A DNA stretch of 29,844 bases from a virus. Below are positions 7,982 through 16,278 of the stretch, piece after piece. The DNA is taken from IMG/VR virus record IMGVR_UViG_3300047157_000184, positions 1-29,844 of that record; one strand, 5' to 3'. Below the pieces are notes generated by a model. That model was not told the DNA's origin, searched no databases, and was given only the letters and a program-made list of their open reading frames with translations. The position numbers were made by a program, and so were the translations under genes. Positions within the stretch are counted from its first letter, which is position 1. Each line of letters starts with the position of its first letter.

Positions 7982-8555
7982 ATCTTCTTGATAGTTTCTT
8001 TAAATCTGATTGGTCTAGATCACCTGTAAGGACCATTTTGCTGTTCATGCCAATTCTTGTTAGCAACATTTTAAGTTGGTCATAAGAGGCGTTCTGACAC
8101 TCATCTGCTATAATAAAAGCATTATGGAAACTGCGACCTCTCATTAATGCTAAAGGCACAATTTCTATTTTTCTTTTATGTTTTAACATACCTATGTGAG
8201 TAGAAGTTAGAAAATGACTCAGTTCGTCAAACAACGGCAAAAGATAAGGATGTAGTTTTTCTTCTGCTGTTCCCGGTAAAAAACCAAGTCTCTCTCCTGC
8301 TTCTACTACAGGTCTTGTAATAACAATCTTTTCAACTTTCATATCTAATAGATATTCTAAAGCCATGCCTACAGCAATATGTGTCTTACCAGTACCCGCT
8401 GCACCTTGACAAAATGTAATAGTGTTTTCGGCTACATTACGGATATAGTCTTTTTGATTAATCGTCTTAGGCTTCAATCTATTTCTAAAACCAACAATGA
8501 TCTCATCGGGTTTTTCAATCCGATTTGGACCAGCATTTTTCTTTTTCTTTCGCAA
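7965..8555 (-). CDS. phoH: PhoH-like P-loop ATPase
   Basis: A 196-aa PhoH-family ATPase, a gene very common in marine phages though its role is unsettled (RNA-related ATPase or helicase-like activity has been proposed for the family). Motifs are Walker A GAAGTGKTHIA (about 51-61), VITRPVVEAGERLGFLPG (79-96), Walker B AFIIADECQNAS (146-157) and the sensor MVLTGDLDQSDL (174-185). The C-terminus stops soon after the sensor (KKLSRRYAYPQ), so it lacks the final helices seen in longer PhoH proteins. The start is TTG at 8555, supported by GAGG seven bases upstream. It follows the ribonucleotide reductase stop by 22 bases and is probably cotranscribed with it. Confidence 0.88.
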   Translation of the reverse strand: MRKKKKNAGPNRIEKPDEIIVGFRNRLKPKTINQKDYIRNVAENTITFCQGAAGTGKTHIAVGMALEYLLDMKVEKIVITRPVVEAGERLGFLPGTAEEKLHPYLLPLFDELSHFLTSTHIGMLKHKRKIEIVPLALMRGRSFHNAFIIADECQNASYDQLKMLLTRIGMNSKMVLTGDLDQSDLKKLSRRYAYPQ

Positions 8556-8577
8556 AATAATACCTCACGGTAAAGGG

Positions 8578-10780
8578 TTAAATTAGACAAGCACCTCCTG
8601 CACAACTAATTTCCTCAATCCCGGTCGTATTATCCTCCGTTTCTAGCAACTGGGTGTAATCAACCTTTTTGTAACTATCAAACAGGTCTTTGTACCTTTT
8701 CCAGTTATATACATCTTTCATGCAATATGTAAGACGCTTTTCATCACCGTCAAAATAATTTGCAGCGAATCTGTGCATCTTAGTTGCAAACAATTTTTTA
8801 TCGTCAGAATCATCTTCTTTTTCTTGTTTTAATGTAATATAGTCACATGCTGCCCATAGATTTAAATTAAAGGCGTTGAGACCTAACTCAATAAGCCCTG
8901 AACACCATAATGCAGCGTCACCATATTCTTTAACAATTTCTCTAGGAGTGTATACCGTGGTGAATGGTGCTTGAGGATAATCCTTATCACCACTCTGCGG
9001 TATCAAACTAATCCCAGCAAAGAACTTTCTATTATTATAAATAAACTTTGTAACATCTTCCCATTCATCAGGTTGTACAGTAACAGTGTTGCTGACATTG
9101 TGACTAAGGAAGTCTTGTGTACACAGTGATCTGTTTTTCCCAGAGTGTACCCAGTTCTTTTGTGCGTCTTTGACTACCGAGAGCATTTCGACTGCTGGTA
9201 ACTGATTTTTTAGTTTAGAACCGTCTGGTACTTCAATGGGAAACTTGATCACTTCATCTGTATCATTGGCAGACCATGATGACTTCTCACAAGCCTGCGG
9301 GTTGTAACTCTTGAAATGTTGAAACGGTGCTTCCAGAGTATTAGCCTGTACATGCCTAATATATCTTTTAGCATGATGAGGATGAATACCTGAACTTGTG
9401 CCTAGCATAGCACTAGATGTTCCTTCTGGTTTCAGACAGGTTACTCTTGCTGCTTGATTAATCTTAATCTTTTTAGCAAGTGACTTTGTTTGTATCTACT
9501 GCAATCTTTGCACCTTTCTTTAGTACTTTTTCTGTAAGTACTAGGTCATGCTTCTCCATGATGCCTGTAAGAGACACTCCTAGCAAGGCCTCTCTTTCAA
9601 AGATAGCATTGGTTGTTTTCCTAAGGTACTCTAGATTGGTAAACCCTGCTTGTAGTGTACCTATGATAGCCGCAGCACGACATCTTTCATAAAAATCTTC
9701 TTCATCAGCAACAGAGGAACAATTAATAGTAGAAAGATTACAGCCTTGCCATCCAGACTTACCAGTTTTTTCATCTACGGGCCACATACCTACTTCTACG
9801 CATGGGTTGAACGTCATTTCTGTAGAATCACTCCAGATAAATCCGGGTTCACCAAACTCTTTGACTGAATCCATCAGTGTTTGGAATTGTTCGTATGTAG
9901 TATCATCTTTAAGCAGCAATGCAGAGTTGTTGCTTCTGGCTCGTTGTGGATTGTCTATATACCAGTTGCCGGTTTTTGCTTTTGCCATCTCTTCATCATC
10001 TGCACTAAATAGGGCTAACGACGCACTTCTGCGAACACCACCAGATAGTACAGCATCGCTTGAGTGCATAATAATATCATAAGCATCAATCGGTCTGAGT
10101 TTCTTTTGTCTTATTTTCAACTGTCTTCTCCAATAACTCTCTAATTTTTTCTAAACCATTTTGTAGTGGCTCGAAACCGGGAGCCTTACCTACGCCAGAA
10201 GAAATACAGCACCTTTTCACGAATGTTGCTGTAATCAAAGACAATGTACTGCATCTTTATATTGTTTGAATTTTTCATCTGTAGGTTTAGTAAAGTATGA
10301 ACTAAGCAAAACACCTAAAGCATCAGCCCAGCCTTCAATGCTGTCTTCTATAATATACTTTACACCTTTATCTTTATCTTTTTTATTTTGTGTGATCGAA
10401 GGTAACTTGGCAACGTGATGTTTTTGTACAGAGAAGCCTGTGCCACTACCACATAACAGTAACCAAAAACACTCTTGAAAAAATCTAGGACTGTCACAAT
10501 AAGAACTTGTGCAGTTATAAATCTTAGCGTGTCTCTTTAGAATAGGATCTCCACCGAACTGCAATGCTCTTTGACTGCCTAGTACTTTTTTTTGTGCATC
10601 ATAGAGTAAGCCCAGTTTATATCGTCTGACTAAGCCTTCTATCTCCATATTGAGTAATGCATCATGTTTTTGTACACGCTCAACCGCTTCTTTCCAAGTT
10701 TCTCTTCTGTTTTCTGATTCTACCCAACGTGCGTACTTGCTAACAAATGTATAGTTCTGTAATTCGTTTAACGCCGACAT
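8578..10780 (-). CDS. nrdJ: Adenosylcobalamin-dependent (class II) ribonucleotide reductase, frameshifted as sequenced
   Basis: Monomeric B12-dependent ribonucleoside-triphosphate reductase, about 734 codons if the frame is restored. It would convert ribonucleotides to deoxyribonucleotides for phage DNA. Motifs in order: NCTSSYCDSPRFF (first active Cys), GSGTGFSVQKHHV, SDAVLSGGVRRSA, FNPCVEV (Asn/Cys/Glu active site), GWQGCNLSTIN (partner Cys), VTCLKPEGTSSAML, GIHPHHAKRYIRH, and the C-terminal redox pair SCAGGACLI. The reading frame breaks near 10243-10252, 10205-10218, 10100-10120 and 9484, yet conserved protein sequence continues in another frame each time (YIVFDYSNIREK, SSGVGKAPGFEPLQ, KKLRPIDAYDI, TKSLAKKIKINQAARVTC). 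At 9484 a single extra G explains the break. No substitution decay is evident, so indel artefact is more likely than a true pseudogene. The start has a strong AGGAGA site. Confidence 0.88.
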
Positions 10781-10802
10781 TGTTCTCCTGAAAAATTCTA
10801 GA

Positions 10803-10831
10803 TAAATAAATTGTAAAGTGCTAAGTGTTAA
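10803..10831 (-). promoter_or_regulatory. Weak candidate promoter before the ribonucleotide reductase
   Basis: The 108-base gap between the deaminase stop and the reductase ATG is the largest in the window. On the minus strand it contains TTAACA (10826-10831), then 17 bases, then TATTTA (10803-10808). The -35 matches sigma70 at five of six positions, but the -10 matches at only three. The gap is AT-rich, so a chance match is possible. No terminator-like hairpin with a U tract is seen in it. Confidence 0.2.
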
Positions 10832-10888
10832 TAATTCTTCATGATATGATTATATACACCGTGACAACCAAGATAAATCGGCATTTCT

Positions 10889-11309
10889 TTAAAAAATTTT
10901 CATTCCAGAATTTTTTACAAAAAAATCAAAACGATTTTTTGCCTCTTCGTCAAATAAATGTGTACCATGATTTTTTGCCATAATTACGGTTTCTACGCCT
11001 TCTTGCCAAAGGGCCATAATACAGTCGTTACAACATTGTCCGGTAACATAAGCAATTCCTTTGTCCGGTCTAAACACAGTTAGACAAGAGCATTTCTTTC
11101 AGCATGAATCATCCAATGATACTTTTCTGGACGGGTTGTTAGGAAGCAGAGAATCATCCATACCTCTAGGAAAACCGTTGTATCCTACTCCTAAAATTCT
11201 ATGATCAGTTGATCTGTAATTACACAGCCGTGTTGAGTATGTATATCATGACTACGCAGAGCAACTGCTTTGCTATTCCTAAAAAATAATCGTCCCACTC
11301 TGGTCTCAT
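10889..11309 (-). CDS. dCMP deaminase, frameshifted as sequenced
   Basis: Zinc-dependent deoxycytidylate deaminase, which supplies dUMP for dTTP synthesis. Pieced together across frames, the protein starts MRPEWDDYFLGIA and continues VALRSHDIHTQHGCVITD, HRILGVGYNGFPRGMDDSLL, RPEKYHWMIHAERNAL (the HAE zinc and catalytic motif), and RPDKGIAYVTGQCCNDCIMA (the CxxC zinc ligands), ending NSGMKIF; about 140 aa, the normal length. Frame breaks lie near 11269-11271 (one A too few), 11206-11211 (one base too few), 11133-11135 (one C too many) and 11083-11088 (one base too few). Both gains and losses occur, at or near short runs. The ATG is preceded by GGAG and follows the FkbM gene by one base. Confidence 0.85.
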
Positions 11310-11310
11310 T

Positions 11311-11961
11311 TTATCTCCACACTAAATTATTATGTATTTTTTGAGTGTACCTATAACCTAAATTTTCTAGTTCGTTACAATCAAAATCGTTGTCTTCAAT
11401 TATAATAATTGGTTTCCAGTTCTTGACTACGTCGATTGCTCCATTGATGGCATTTAGTTCGTATCCTTCTAGATCTAAATGTAAAACTGATACAGGTGTA
11501 GAGTGACATATTACATCATCTATTTTTACCTGACAAACCTTTTCTGTATCTGCACTTGCATCATCAACAACTCTGCTAAGTCCACCAATGTATTTGTCTT
11601 TGTCTTTAATTTTTAGATTTACCATTTTAGTACAACCACCCAACGCATTGTTTTTTAAGATAACATTTTTACAATCATTAAACAAACAGGTTTTTCTTGC
11701 ACAAGCATAACTTTCTGTATTAGGCTCAAAAGCAAATACTGTGTTTTTACAATGCTTAGATAGTGCTGGTAAAAAATCGCCAAAGTAAGTACCTGCATGG
11801 ATAATACTGCCATATCCACAATTGTTAATTATATATTTGATAGTATCAGGTTCCCATACTTCTCCCTCAAGAACGGTTTGCGCTGCAATTCTCCACAAAG
11901 AATTTTTAGGTATAGCATATCTTCCGTATATATTATACGCTTCGACAATTTCGTTATTCAT
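11311..11961 (-). CDS. FkbM-family SAM-dependent methyltransferase
   Basis: A 216-aa class I methyltransferase of the FkbM type, a family that methylates hydroxyl groups on sugars and natural products. The SAM-binding motif I is degenerate but placed correctly (SIIHAGTYFGDFLPALS), followed by the motif II acidic strand VFAFEPNTESYACARK, NVILKNNALGG, and the family's VLHLDLEGYELNAINGA ('D-x-E-G-x-E'), then PIIIIEDND. It is the last gene of the glycan island in the direction of transcription and overlaps the sulfotransferase-like gene by 8 bases, so its likely substrate is a sugar residue of the island's product. Soluble, no signal peptide. Confidence 0.82.
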   Translation of the reverse strand: MNNEIVEAYNIYGRYAIPKNSLWRIAAQTVLEGEVWEPDTIKYIINNCGYGSIIHAGTYFGDFLPALSKHCKNTVFAFEPNTESYACARKTCLFNDCKNVILKNNALGGCTKMVNLKIKDKDKYIGGLSRVVDDASADTEKVCQVKIDDVICHSTPVSVLHLDLEGYELNAINGAIDVVKNWKPIIIIEDNDFDCNELENLGYRYTQKIHNNLVWR

Positions 11962-12910
11962 AATTTAAAAATATTGGTATGTCAGGTAGGTCTTTTAAGA
12001 ATTCTTCAGGATTGGTGAAATGATCTTCTAACGGTTGATCTTTAGACTGTTTTACTGTTGGGTTAAATTTTTCTCTGTTTATCTTTACATTAATATTATT
12101 TTTGTCGTAAATATATTGTAAGTAGGACACCCTGTCGTCCTTGCTGTGTAGATCTTCAAAATTCACAACACACTTAGCCCCATCAAATTTTTCGTATACC
12201 TCATCAAACATATATCGGTGATTGCCGTCTAAATGATTAAATGTGCTGATGTATTCTTCTTTATCCCACAATATTTTAAAGTCTTGAGATTCTTTTAGTC
12301 TGTTCTGGTTCACACCCTTAGAGTCAATATAGTATATGTCATTACTCCAAGCTTTTTTATCGCTAATGTATATTGATAAAGCATTTTTCCTATAGGGAAC
12401 TATGATAGTATCACAAATATTTAAGACTTCTTCTATATTTATATTAGTTTTTTGTTCTTTTCTATATCCGTGTTGAGTGGGTATAAATGTAGTGTTTTGT
12501 GGAAAAAGTTTATGTGCAGTATTTTTGTTTATCTCGTTATTAAAAAATTCAGTAGCAGCAATATATAGGTCGGTAGTATTAATTTTTAAAAATCTGTTCA
12601 TTTCTACATTTTTGTCAGCCAAAATACTTTGTTCGTCAAACAAGTATCTTAAGTTTCTTCGTAAGAAAGTTGTCGCTTCAACCATCCAATCTTTGAATTT
12701 AAAAACCGAAGGACTTTCTGCTTCTAACATACACTTTATAATTAGCATGTATACAGACACATTCCAAGGAATATTGTTAAAAAACTCACCTAAGCAATGA
12801 TATGATTGGTCAGATCTGATAGAGTTCAAAATGTAATTAGACCCCACTCTTCCAGAGCCAGCAAATATACAAATATTGTTACAGTTTGTAGAAGTGTTCG
12901 ATGATTTCAT
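11954..12910 (-). CDS. Sulfotransferase-like protein
   Basis: A 318-aa protein with the hallmarks of a PAPS-dependent sulfotransferase, which would place sulfate on a sugar or lipid. The 5'-phosphosulfate-binding loop is ICIFAGSGRVGSNYILNSIR near the N-terminus (about residues 13-32). The 3'-phosphate-binding segment is probably TIIVPYRKNALSIYISDKKA in the middle, comparable to the usual 'R-x-P-x-x-x-x-x-S' motif, here with Arg-Lys-Asn and a following Ser. The C-terminal part has VNFEDLHSKDDRVSYLQYIY, a position where these enzymes recognise a Glu-Asp-Leu. It overlaps the glycosyltransferase gene upstream; AGGG seven bases before the ATG supports the start. The substrate is unknown, and overall similarity is moderate. 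Confidence 0.65.
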   Translation of the reverse strand: MKSSNTSTNCNNICIFAGSGRVGSNYILNSIRSDQSYHCLGEFFNNIPWNVSVYMLIIKCMLEAESPSVFKFKDWMVEATTFLRRNLRYLFDEQSILADKNVEMNRFLKINTTDLYIAATEFFNNEINKNTAHKLFPQNTTFIPTQHGYRKEQKTNINIEEVLNICDTIIVPYRKNALSIYISDKKAWSNDIYYIDSKGVNQNRLKESQDFKILWDKEEYISTFNHLDGNHRYMFDEVYEKFDGAKCVVNFEDLHSKDDRVSYLQYIYDKNNINVKINREKFNPTVKQSKDQPLEDHFTNPEEFLKDLPDIPIFLNYE

Positions 12911-13718
12911 TTAATTTCCCTATGTTGTTTAATTTATATAAGCCGTTATTGTCAATTTCAATATCTGTAACATTAAAATCATCAATTAGTAGCTCGTTTC
13001 TAGAATTGTATCCTCTTGTATTATATTTTCCATGATACAAATGTTCTACAACACCTTTGCAGTATGCGATTTTTTGACCATCACAAGAAATATTCTTATA
13101 GTATTCTAAGAAATCCAAAATCAAACAATTTGGCATTTGTAATAATTTAGTGTTAAATATATCGCCTAACCAAGAATAAAGCTGTAACACATCATTACTT
13201 CCTAATATATGCTTATCATAAAAGCCATTCGGTATTATTGATGTATGACAACCCCAAGCTATGCCTGGGGCAGTACTGATTGGTATTGCTGAGCCATAAT
13301 GAATCTTATCGTAAACTAGTTTTGCATAGCTAAAACAATTAAGATTATGATTGTATTCATTACTAAGTTCAACAATTCTTTCAAAAGGTTGGGCAAACGG
13401 GGTTTCGTCTAATAGTTTGTCTAAGTCATAAAGCCAGTTTTCGTTATGAAAAACAATATCAGTATCTAACCACACAATTTTGTCTGTTGTATCTGGCAAT
13501 GACTCTAAAGCTATATTAAAACACCGTTCTTTCTGCCACAATAGATTCTCTGGTTTAGCTACTATTTGTATTGCGTCATCTATAAAAAAGTCAGACTTGT
13601 GTTTTGCAATCTCTACTGTCACAAGATCATGATTAAATTGTTTTCTAAATTTAATATAATTTTGTTTTCTTACACTATCATTGTAATAATTAAAGTATGA
13701 ACATATTGCTTTAATCAT
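12879..13718 (-). CDS. Glycosyltransferase-like protein, paralogue 1 of 3
   Basis: A 279-aa GT-A-type protein that matches the two genes at 27879-29530 along its length. Shared features are an N-terminal CSYFNYYNDSVRKQNYIKFR strand-helix, FFIDDAIQI, LLWQKERCFNIALESLP, the DxD metal site IVWLDTDIVFHN (about residues 80-90), ILGSNDVLQLYSWLGDIF with an acidic catalytic-type Asp, and EHLYHG near the C-terminus. The intact DxD and HxxHG-like ending suggest an active nucleotide-sugar transferase. The start is ATG 13718 (the codon before it is TTG), overlapping the upstream stop by 8 bases. The donor sugar is unknown. The family match is inferred from fold motifs, not from a named relative. Confidence 0.75.
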   Translation of the reverse strand: MIKAICSYFNYYNDSVRKQNYIKFRKQFNHDLVTVEIAKHKSDFFIDDAIQIVAKPENLLWQKERCFNIALESLPDTTDKIVWLDTDIVFHNENWLYDLDKLLDETPFAQPFERIVELSNEYNHNLNCFSYAKLVYDKIHYGSAIPISTAPGIAWGCHTSIIPNGFYDKHILGSNDVLQLYSWLGDIFNTKLLQMPNCLILDFLEYYKNISCDGQKIAYCKGVVEHLYHGKYNTRGYNSRNELLIDDFNVTDIEIDNNGLYKLNNIGKLNEIIEHFYKL

Positions 13719-14139
13719 CAAAAGAGTCTTTCTGTAGACGATCTTTTATTGGTATATTATCGATAACATATTTTAGTATATCTATTTCATATTGTTTCCT
13801 GTTGTTATCTGCGCATATATGCGGATATTGCTCAGTGCTTTTAATAATATTAAAAAACATTTTTTTCAATCTGTCTTTATCGTTATAGTTGGAATTTATT
13901 TCTTCTAAAGCAAAGGCTGCCATGTGGTAAATATCTTCTTTGTGTGGCGCAAACCCCATATCTAAACCATACTGTACCCAGTGAAAATATAGTCTTAATT
14001 TATTGTCGATATTATTACGTTGACAATGTTCTTTGTAAAAAGGTTCTGTCTCTGGGTGTTCTTCTAAATAATATTGTTCATCAAAAAAAATATTACATTT
14101 GTTATTATTGTAAAATTGTTCTATAGATATATTACTCAT
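13711..14139 (-). CDS. Hypothetical protein with a glycosyltransferase-associated YYLxxxP repeat
   Basis: A 142-aa protein without a catalytic motif. The first half contains FFDEQYYLEEHPETEPF followed about 30 residues later by YFHWVQYGLDMGFAPHKE. This matches the short 'FDxxYYLxxnPDV...HYlxyGxxEGRxP' module often attached to bacterial polysaccharide glycosyltransferases, here as a free-standing copy. The second half (EEINSNYNDKDRLKKMFFN onward) is helical. It overlaps the GT11-like gene upstream (ATGA) and the GT-A gene downstream, so it may work with either. The module match is by eye and moderate. Confidence 0.6.
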   Translation of the reverse strand: MSNISIEQFYNNNKCNIFFDEQYYLEEHPETEPFYKEHCQRNNIDNKLRLYFHWVQYGLDMGFAPHKEDIYHMAAFALEEINSNYNDKDRLKKMFFNIIKSTEQYPHICADNNRKQYEIDILKYVIDNIPIKDRLQKDSFDD

Positions 14140-15317
14140 AATGTATTAATCCTACAAGGCACATCAAAAATTTTACTAATCCAATACACAAAACCAGACC
14201 CCCAGTTGTAAACACTGTAAGACGTATTGTTTTTGCTTTGGGAAAGAATCTTTACATCTAACGCTGTATACATTAGCTTTTCGTCTTCTATGTCTGTATT
14301 TTTAAAATCTGTTAGTATGAGTGTTGATGGTGCATAAGATGTGTGGGTGCTTTTATCATGCACAATATGTATATTGGGGTTCTTGTTAATTTTAGTTATG
14401 TATGATTTTAGATCATTGCAGTCTGACATAATAATAAGATTTTTACACCCTTGTTCTTTCAGATATTTAGTTGCTATACTATAATAGTGATCGTAGTCGT
14501 GTTCGTGTTTGTCATAGTTTTTATTTTGTTTAATAAAATCTGGCAGCTTAGATATTTCTTGATCTAAATTAGTCACACTTTGTCTATCTCCAAGACGGAA
14601 ATGTAACACATGATAATCTGGTATATTAAGATTGTTATATAATTGTTCTATACTTTTATGGAAATATATATGATCTTGAAAATATTCTTTACATTTATGG
14701 CTTAATTGGTAATCTTGTAAAAAACATTTGGCGTTATTTTCGTAGTAAGGAACAATCAAAACATCGTGATAAAAAGAAGATATAGATGGTTGTGTACAAG
14801 TGCTTATAATTTGATTCAAAGTTTTTTTCATGTGCAATGACCAATTTGCGTTTGCTCTACTCTCTTCAGCCTTGCTTTCTAAATCTATGGCGTATTTAGG
14901 CGATTTAGGACATGTTGTTAAAATAAACCTACCGATAGGGTGCTGTTTAAAATCAAGGCTTACAGGAACACCCAGCGTTTCATACAAATGAATAGAGCCT
15001 CTTAAAAAATCACCTATACCACCACTAAATTTTTTTGTATAACAATTGGTGACAGACTTAAGATATTTCGTATCTATAGGGTATATAACAGATAGTTTAA
15101 AATCAGAAAGATCATAATCGTTTTTATATAATTGTAATATAAAATTATACGGTATATCTAACTTGGCTTTTTGACAAACCACTAGGATAGATTTAACAAC
15201 CCATTCATTTAGTTCTGTCTTTTTATTACAATAATCATACTCTAAAAAATATTTAGCAAAAGGGTATGGATCGCCTGTTTCTAAAAAATCATTTAGTATT
15301 TTCTGATGATTTGGCAT
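14136..15317 (-). CDS. GT11-like (fucosyltransferase-type) glycosyltransferase
   Basis: A 393-aa GT-B-like protein. The clearest signal is HVLHFRLGDRQSV in the middle, corresponding to the 'H-x-R-x-G-D' motif that binds GDP-fucose in alpha-1,2- and alpha-1,6-fucosyltransferases (GT11/GT23). NLIIMSDCNDLKSYI resembles the following 'SDD' strand. Near the end, KILSQSKNNTSYSVYNWGSG corresponds to the 'S-N-S-x-F-S-x-W' segment. The first half has no recognised domain apart from KFSGGIGDFLRGSIHLYETL, similar to the N-terminal GGxGx motif of such enzymes. A GDP-sugar donor would fit the adjacent GDP-mannose 3,5-epimerase. I start at ATG 15317 rather than TTG 15329. Confidence 0.62.
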   Translation of the reverse strand: MPNHQKILNDFLETGDPYPFAKYFLEYDYCNKKTELNEWVVKSILVVCQKAKLDIPYNFILQLYKNDYDLSDFKLSVIYPIDTKYLKSVTNCYTKKFSGGIGDFLRGSIHLYETLGVPVSLDFKQHPIGRFILTTCPKSPKYAIDLESKAEESRANANWSLHMKKTLNQIISTCTQPSISSFYHDVLIVPYYENNAKCFLQDYQLSHKCKEYFQDHIYFHKSIEQLYNNLNIPDYHVLHFRLGDRQSVTNLDQEISKLPDFIKQNKNYDKHEHDYDHYYSIATKYLKEQGCKNLIIMSDCNDLKSYITKINKNPNIHIVHDKSTHTSYAPSTLILTDFKNTDIEDEKLMYTALDVKILSQSKNNTSYSVYNWGSGFVYWISKIFDVPCRINTL

Positions 15318-16278
15318 TCTGTTCTTCAATCCACTTATATGTTTTCTCTAATCCATTATAAAGTGTCATAGAAGGTTGCCAACCTAGTTTTTCTTGCAAT
15401 AGTTTGTTATCAGAATTTCTACCATTAACACCTACAGGTCCGTCTATATTTTGATATTTAACATCTTTGCCAGAAAGCCCTATAATCATTTCTGCAAACT
15501 GATTGATGCTCACCATTTCTTCACTACCAATATTAACTGGTCCAGCAAAATCTGATCGTGTTAATCTTAATGTGCCTTCTACACATTCATCAATATAGAG
15601 AAAAGATCGGGTTTGCTTGCCTGTTCCCCAAATATCAATAGTCCCACCTTCTTCTGCCCTAATAACTTTTCTACATAGTGCAGCAGGGGCTTTTTCTCTG
15701 CCTCCATCCCAAGTACCTTCTGGACCAAATATATTATGATACCTGGCTATGCTTACGTCTAATCCATGATTTCTCTGCAAAGCTAAATAAAATCTTTCAC
15801 TAAATAGTTTTTCCCATCCATATTCACTATCTGGTGCGGCTGGATATGCAGAGTCTTCGCTACATTTTGGGTTGTCGGGATCTTCTTGATTATATGCTGG
15901 ATACATGCAGGCACTACTGCTATAGAATAGTTTACCAATCTTTTTGCCAACAGCTATTGATCCTATATTAAGATTAATCTGTGCAGAATTGTGCATAATG
16001 CCTGAATCATTTTCCCCAGTAAAAATATATCCTGCACCACCCATATCTGCCGCTAGTTGATAAACTTCGTCGAATGCTTCTTCCTTAGGTAAAGACATTA
16101 CTCTTTCAGCATTTCTAAAATTACACAGATCTCCTACAGCATAATCATCAGCTTCTGTTTTAGAAAAATCTGGCATCTTAAGATCAGCACCTCTTACCCA
16201 ATATCCATCTGCCTTTAATCTTTTAACAAGGTGTGATCCTATGAATCCACCAGCTCCACATACTAATGCTGTTTTCAT
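15289..16278 (-). CDS. GDP-mannose 3,5-epimerase-like enzyme
   Basis: A 329-aa extended SDR strikingly like the plant and bacterial GDP-D-mannose 3,5-epimerases, which make GDP-L-galactose and GDP-L-gulose. The NAD site is CGAGGFIGSHLVKRL (residues 7-21). Family signatures are LAADMGGAGYIF (75-86), SSACMYP with the catalytic Cys at 124, EYGWEK with Tyr153 and Lys157, FGPEGTWDGGREKAPAA with the key Lys196, QTRSFLYIDECVEG and GPVNIGSEEMVSINQ. All residues known to be needed in the Arabidopsis enzyme have counterparts. It sits between a methyltransferase and a GT11-like transferase. The start follows AAGGGA, and TAATG overlaps the upstream stop. Close conservation suggests a fairly recent gain from a cellular source. 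Confidence 0.88.
   Translation of the reverse strand: MKTALVCGAGGFIGSHLVKRLKADGYWVRGADLKMPDFSKTEADDYAVGDLCNFRNAERVMSLPKEEAFDEVYQLAADMGGAGYIFTGENDSGIMHNSAQINLNIGSIAVGKKIGKLFYSSSACMYPAYNQEDPDNPKCSEDSAYPAAPDSEYGWEKLFSERFYLALQRNHGLDVSIARYHNIFGPEGTWDGGREKAPAALCRKVIRAEEGGTIDIWGTGKQTRSFLYIDECVEGTLRLTRSDFAGPVNIGSEEMVSINQFAEMIIGLSGKDVKYQNIDGPVGVNGRNSDNKLLQEKLGWQPSMTLYNGLEKTYKWIEEQNAKSSENTK

Noticed and set aside
9470-10260. Programmed ribosomal frameshifting or a group I intron or intein in the ribonucleotide reductase
   Set aside because: Breaks are many and in different contexts, no slippery sequence or structure repeats at them, the conserved sequence resumes within a few bases, and there is no room for an intron or intein. 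The adjacent deaminase has the same problem with shifts in both directions.
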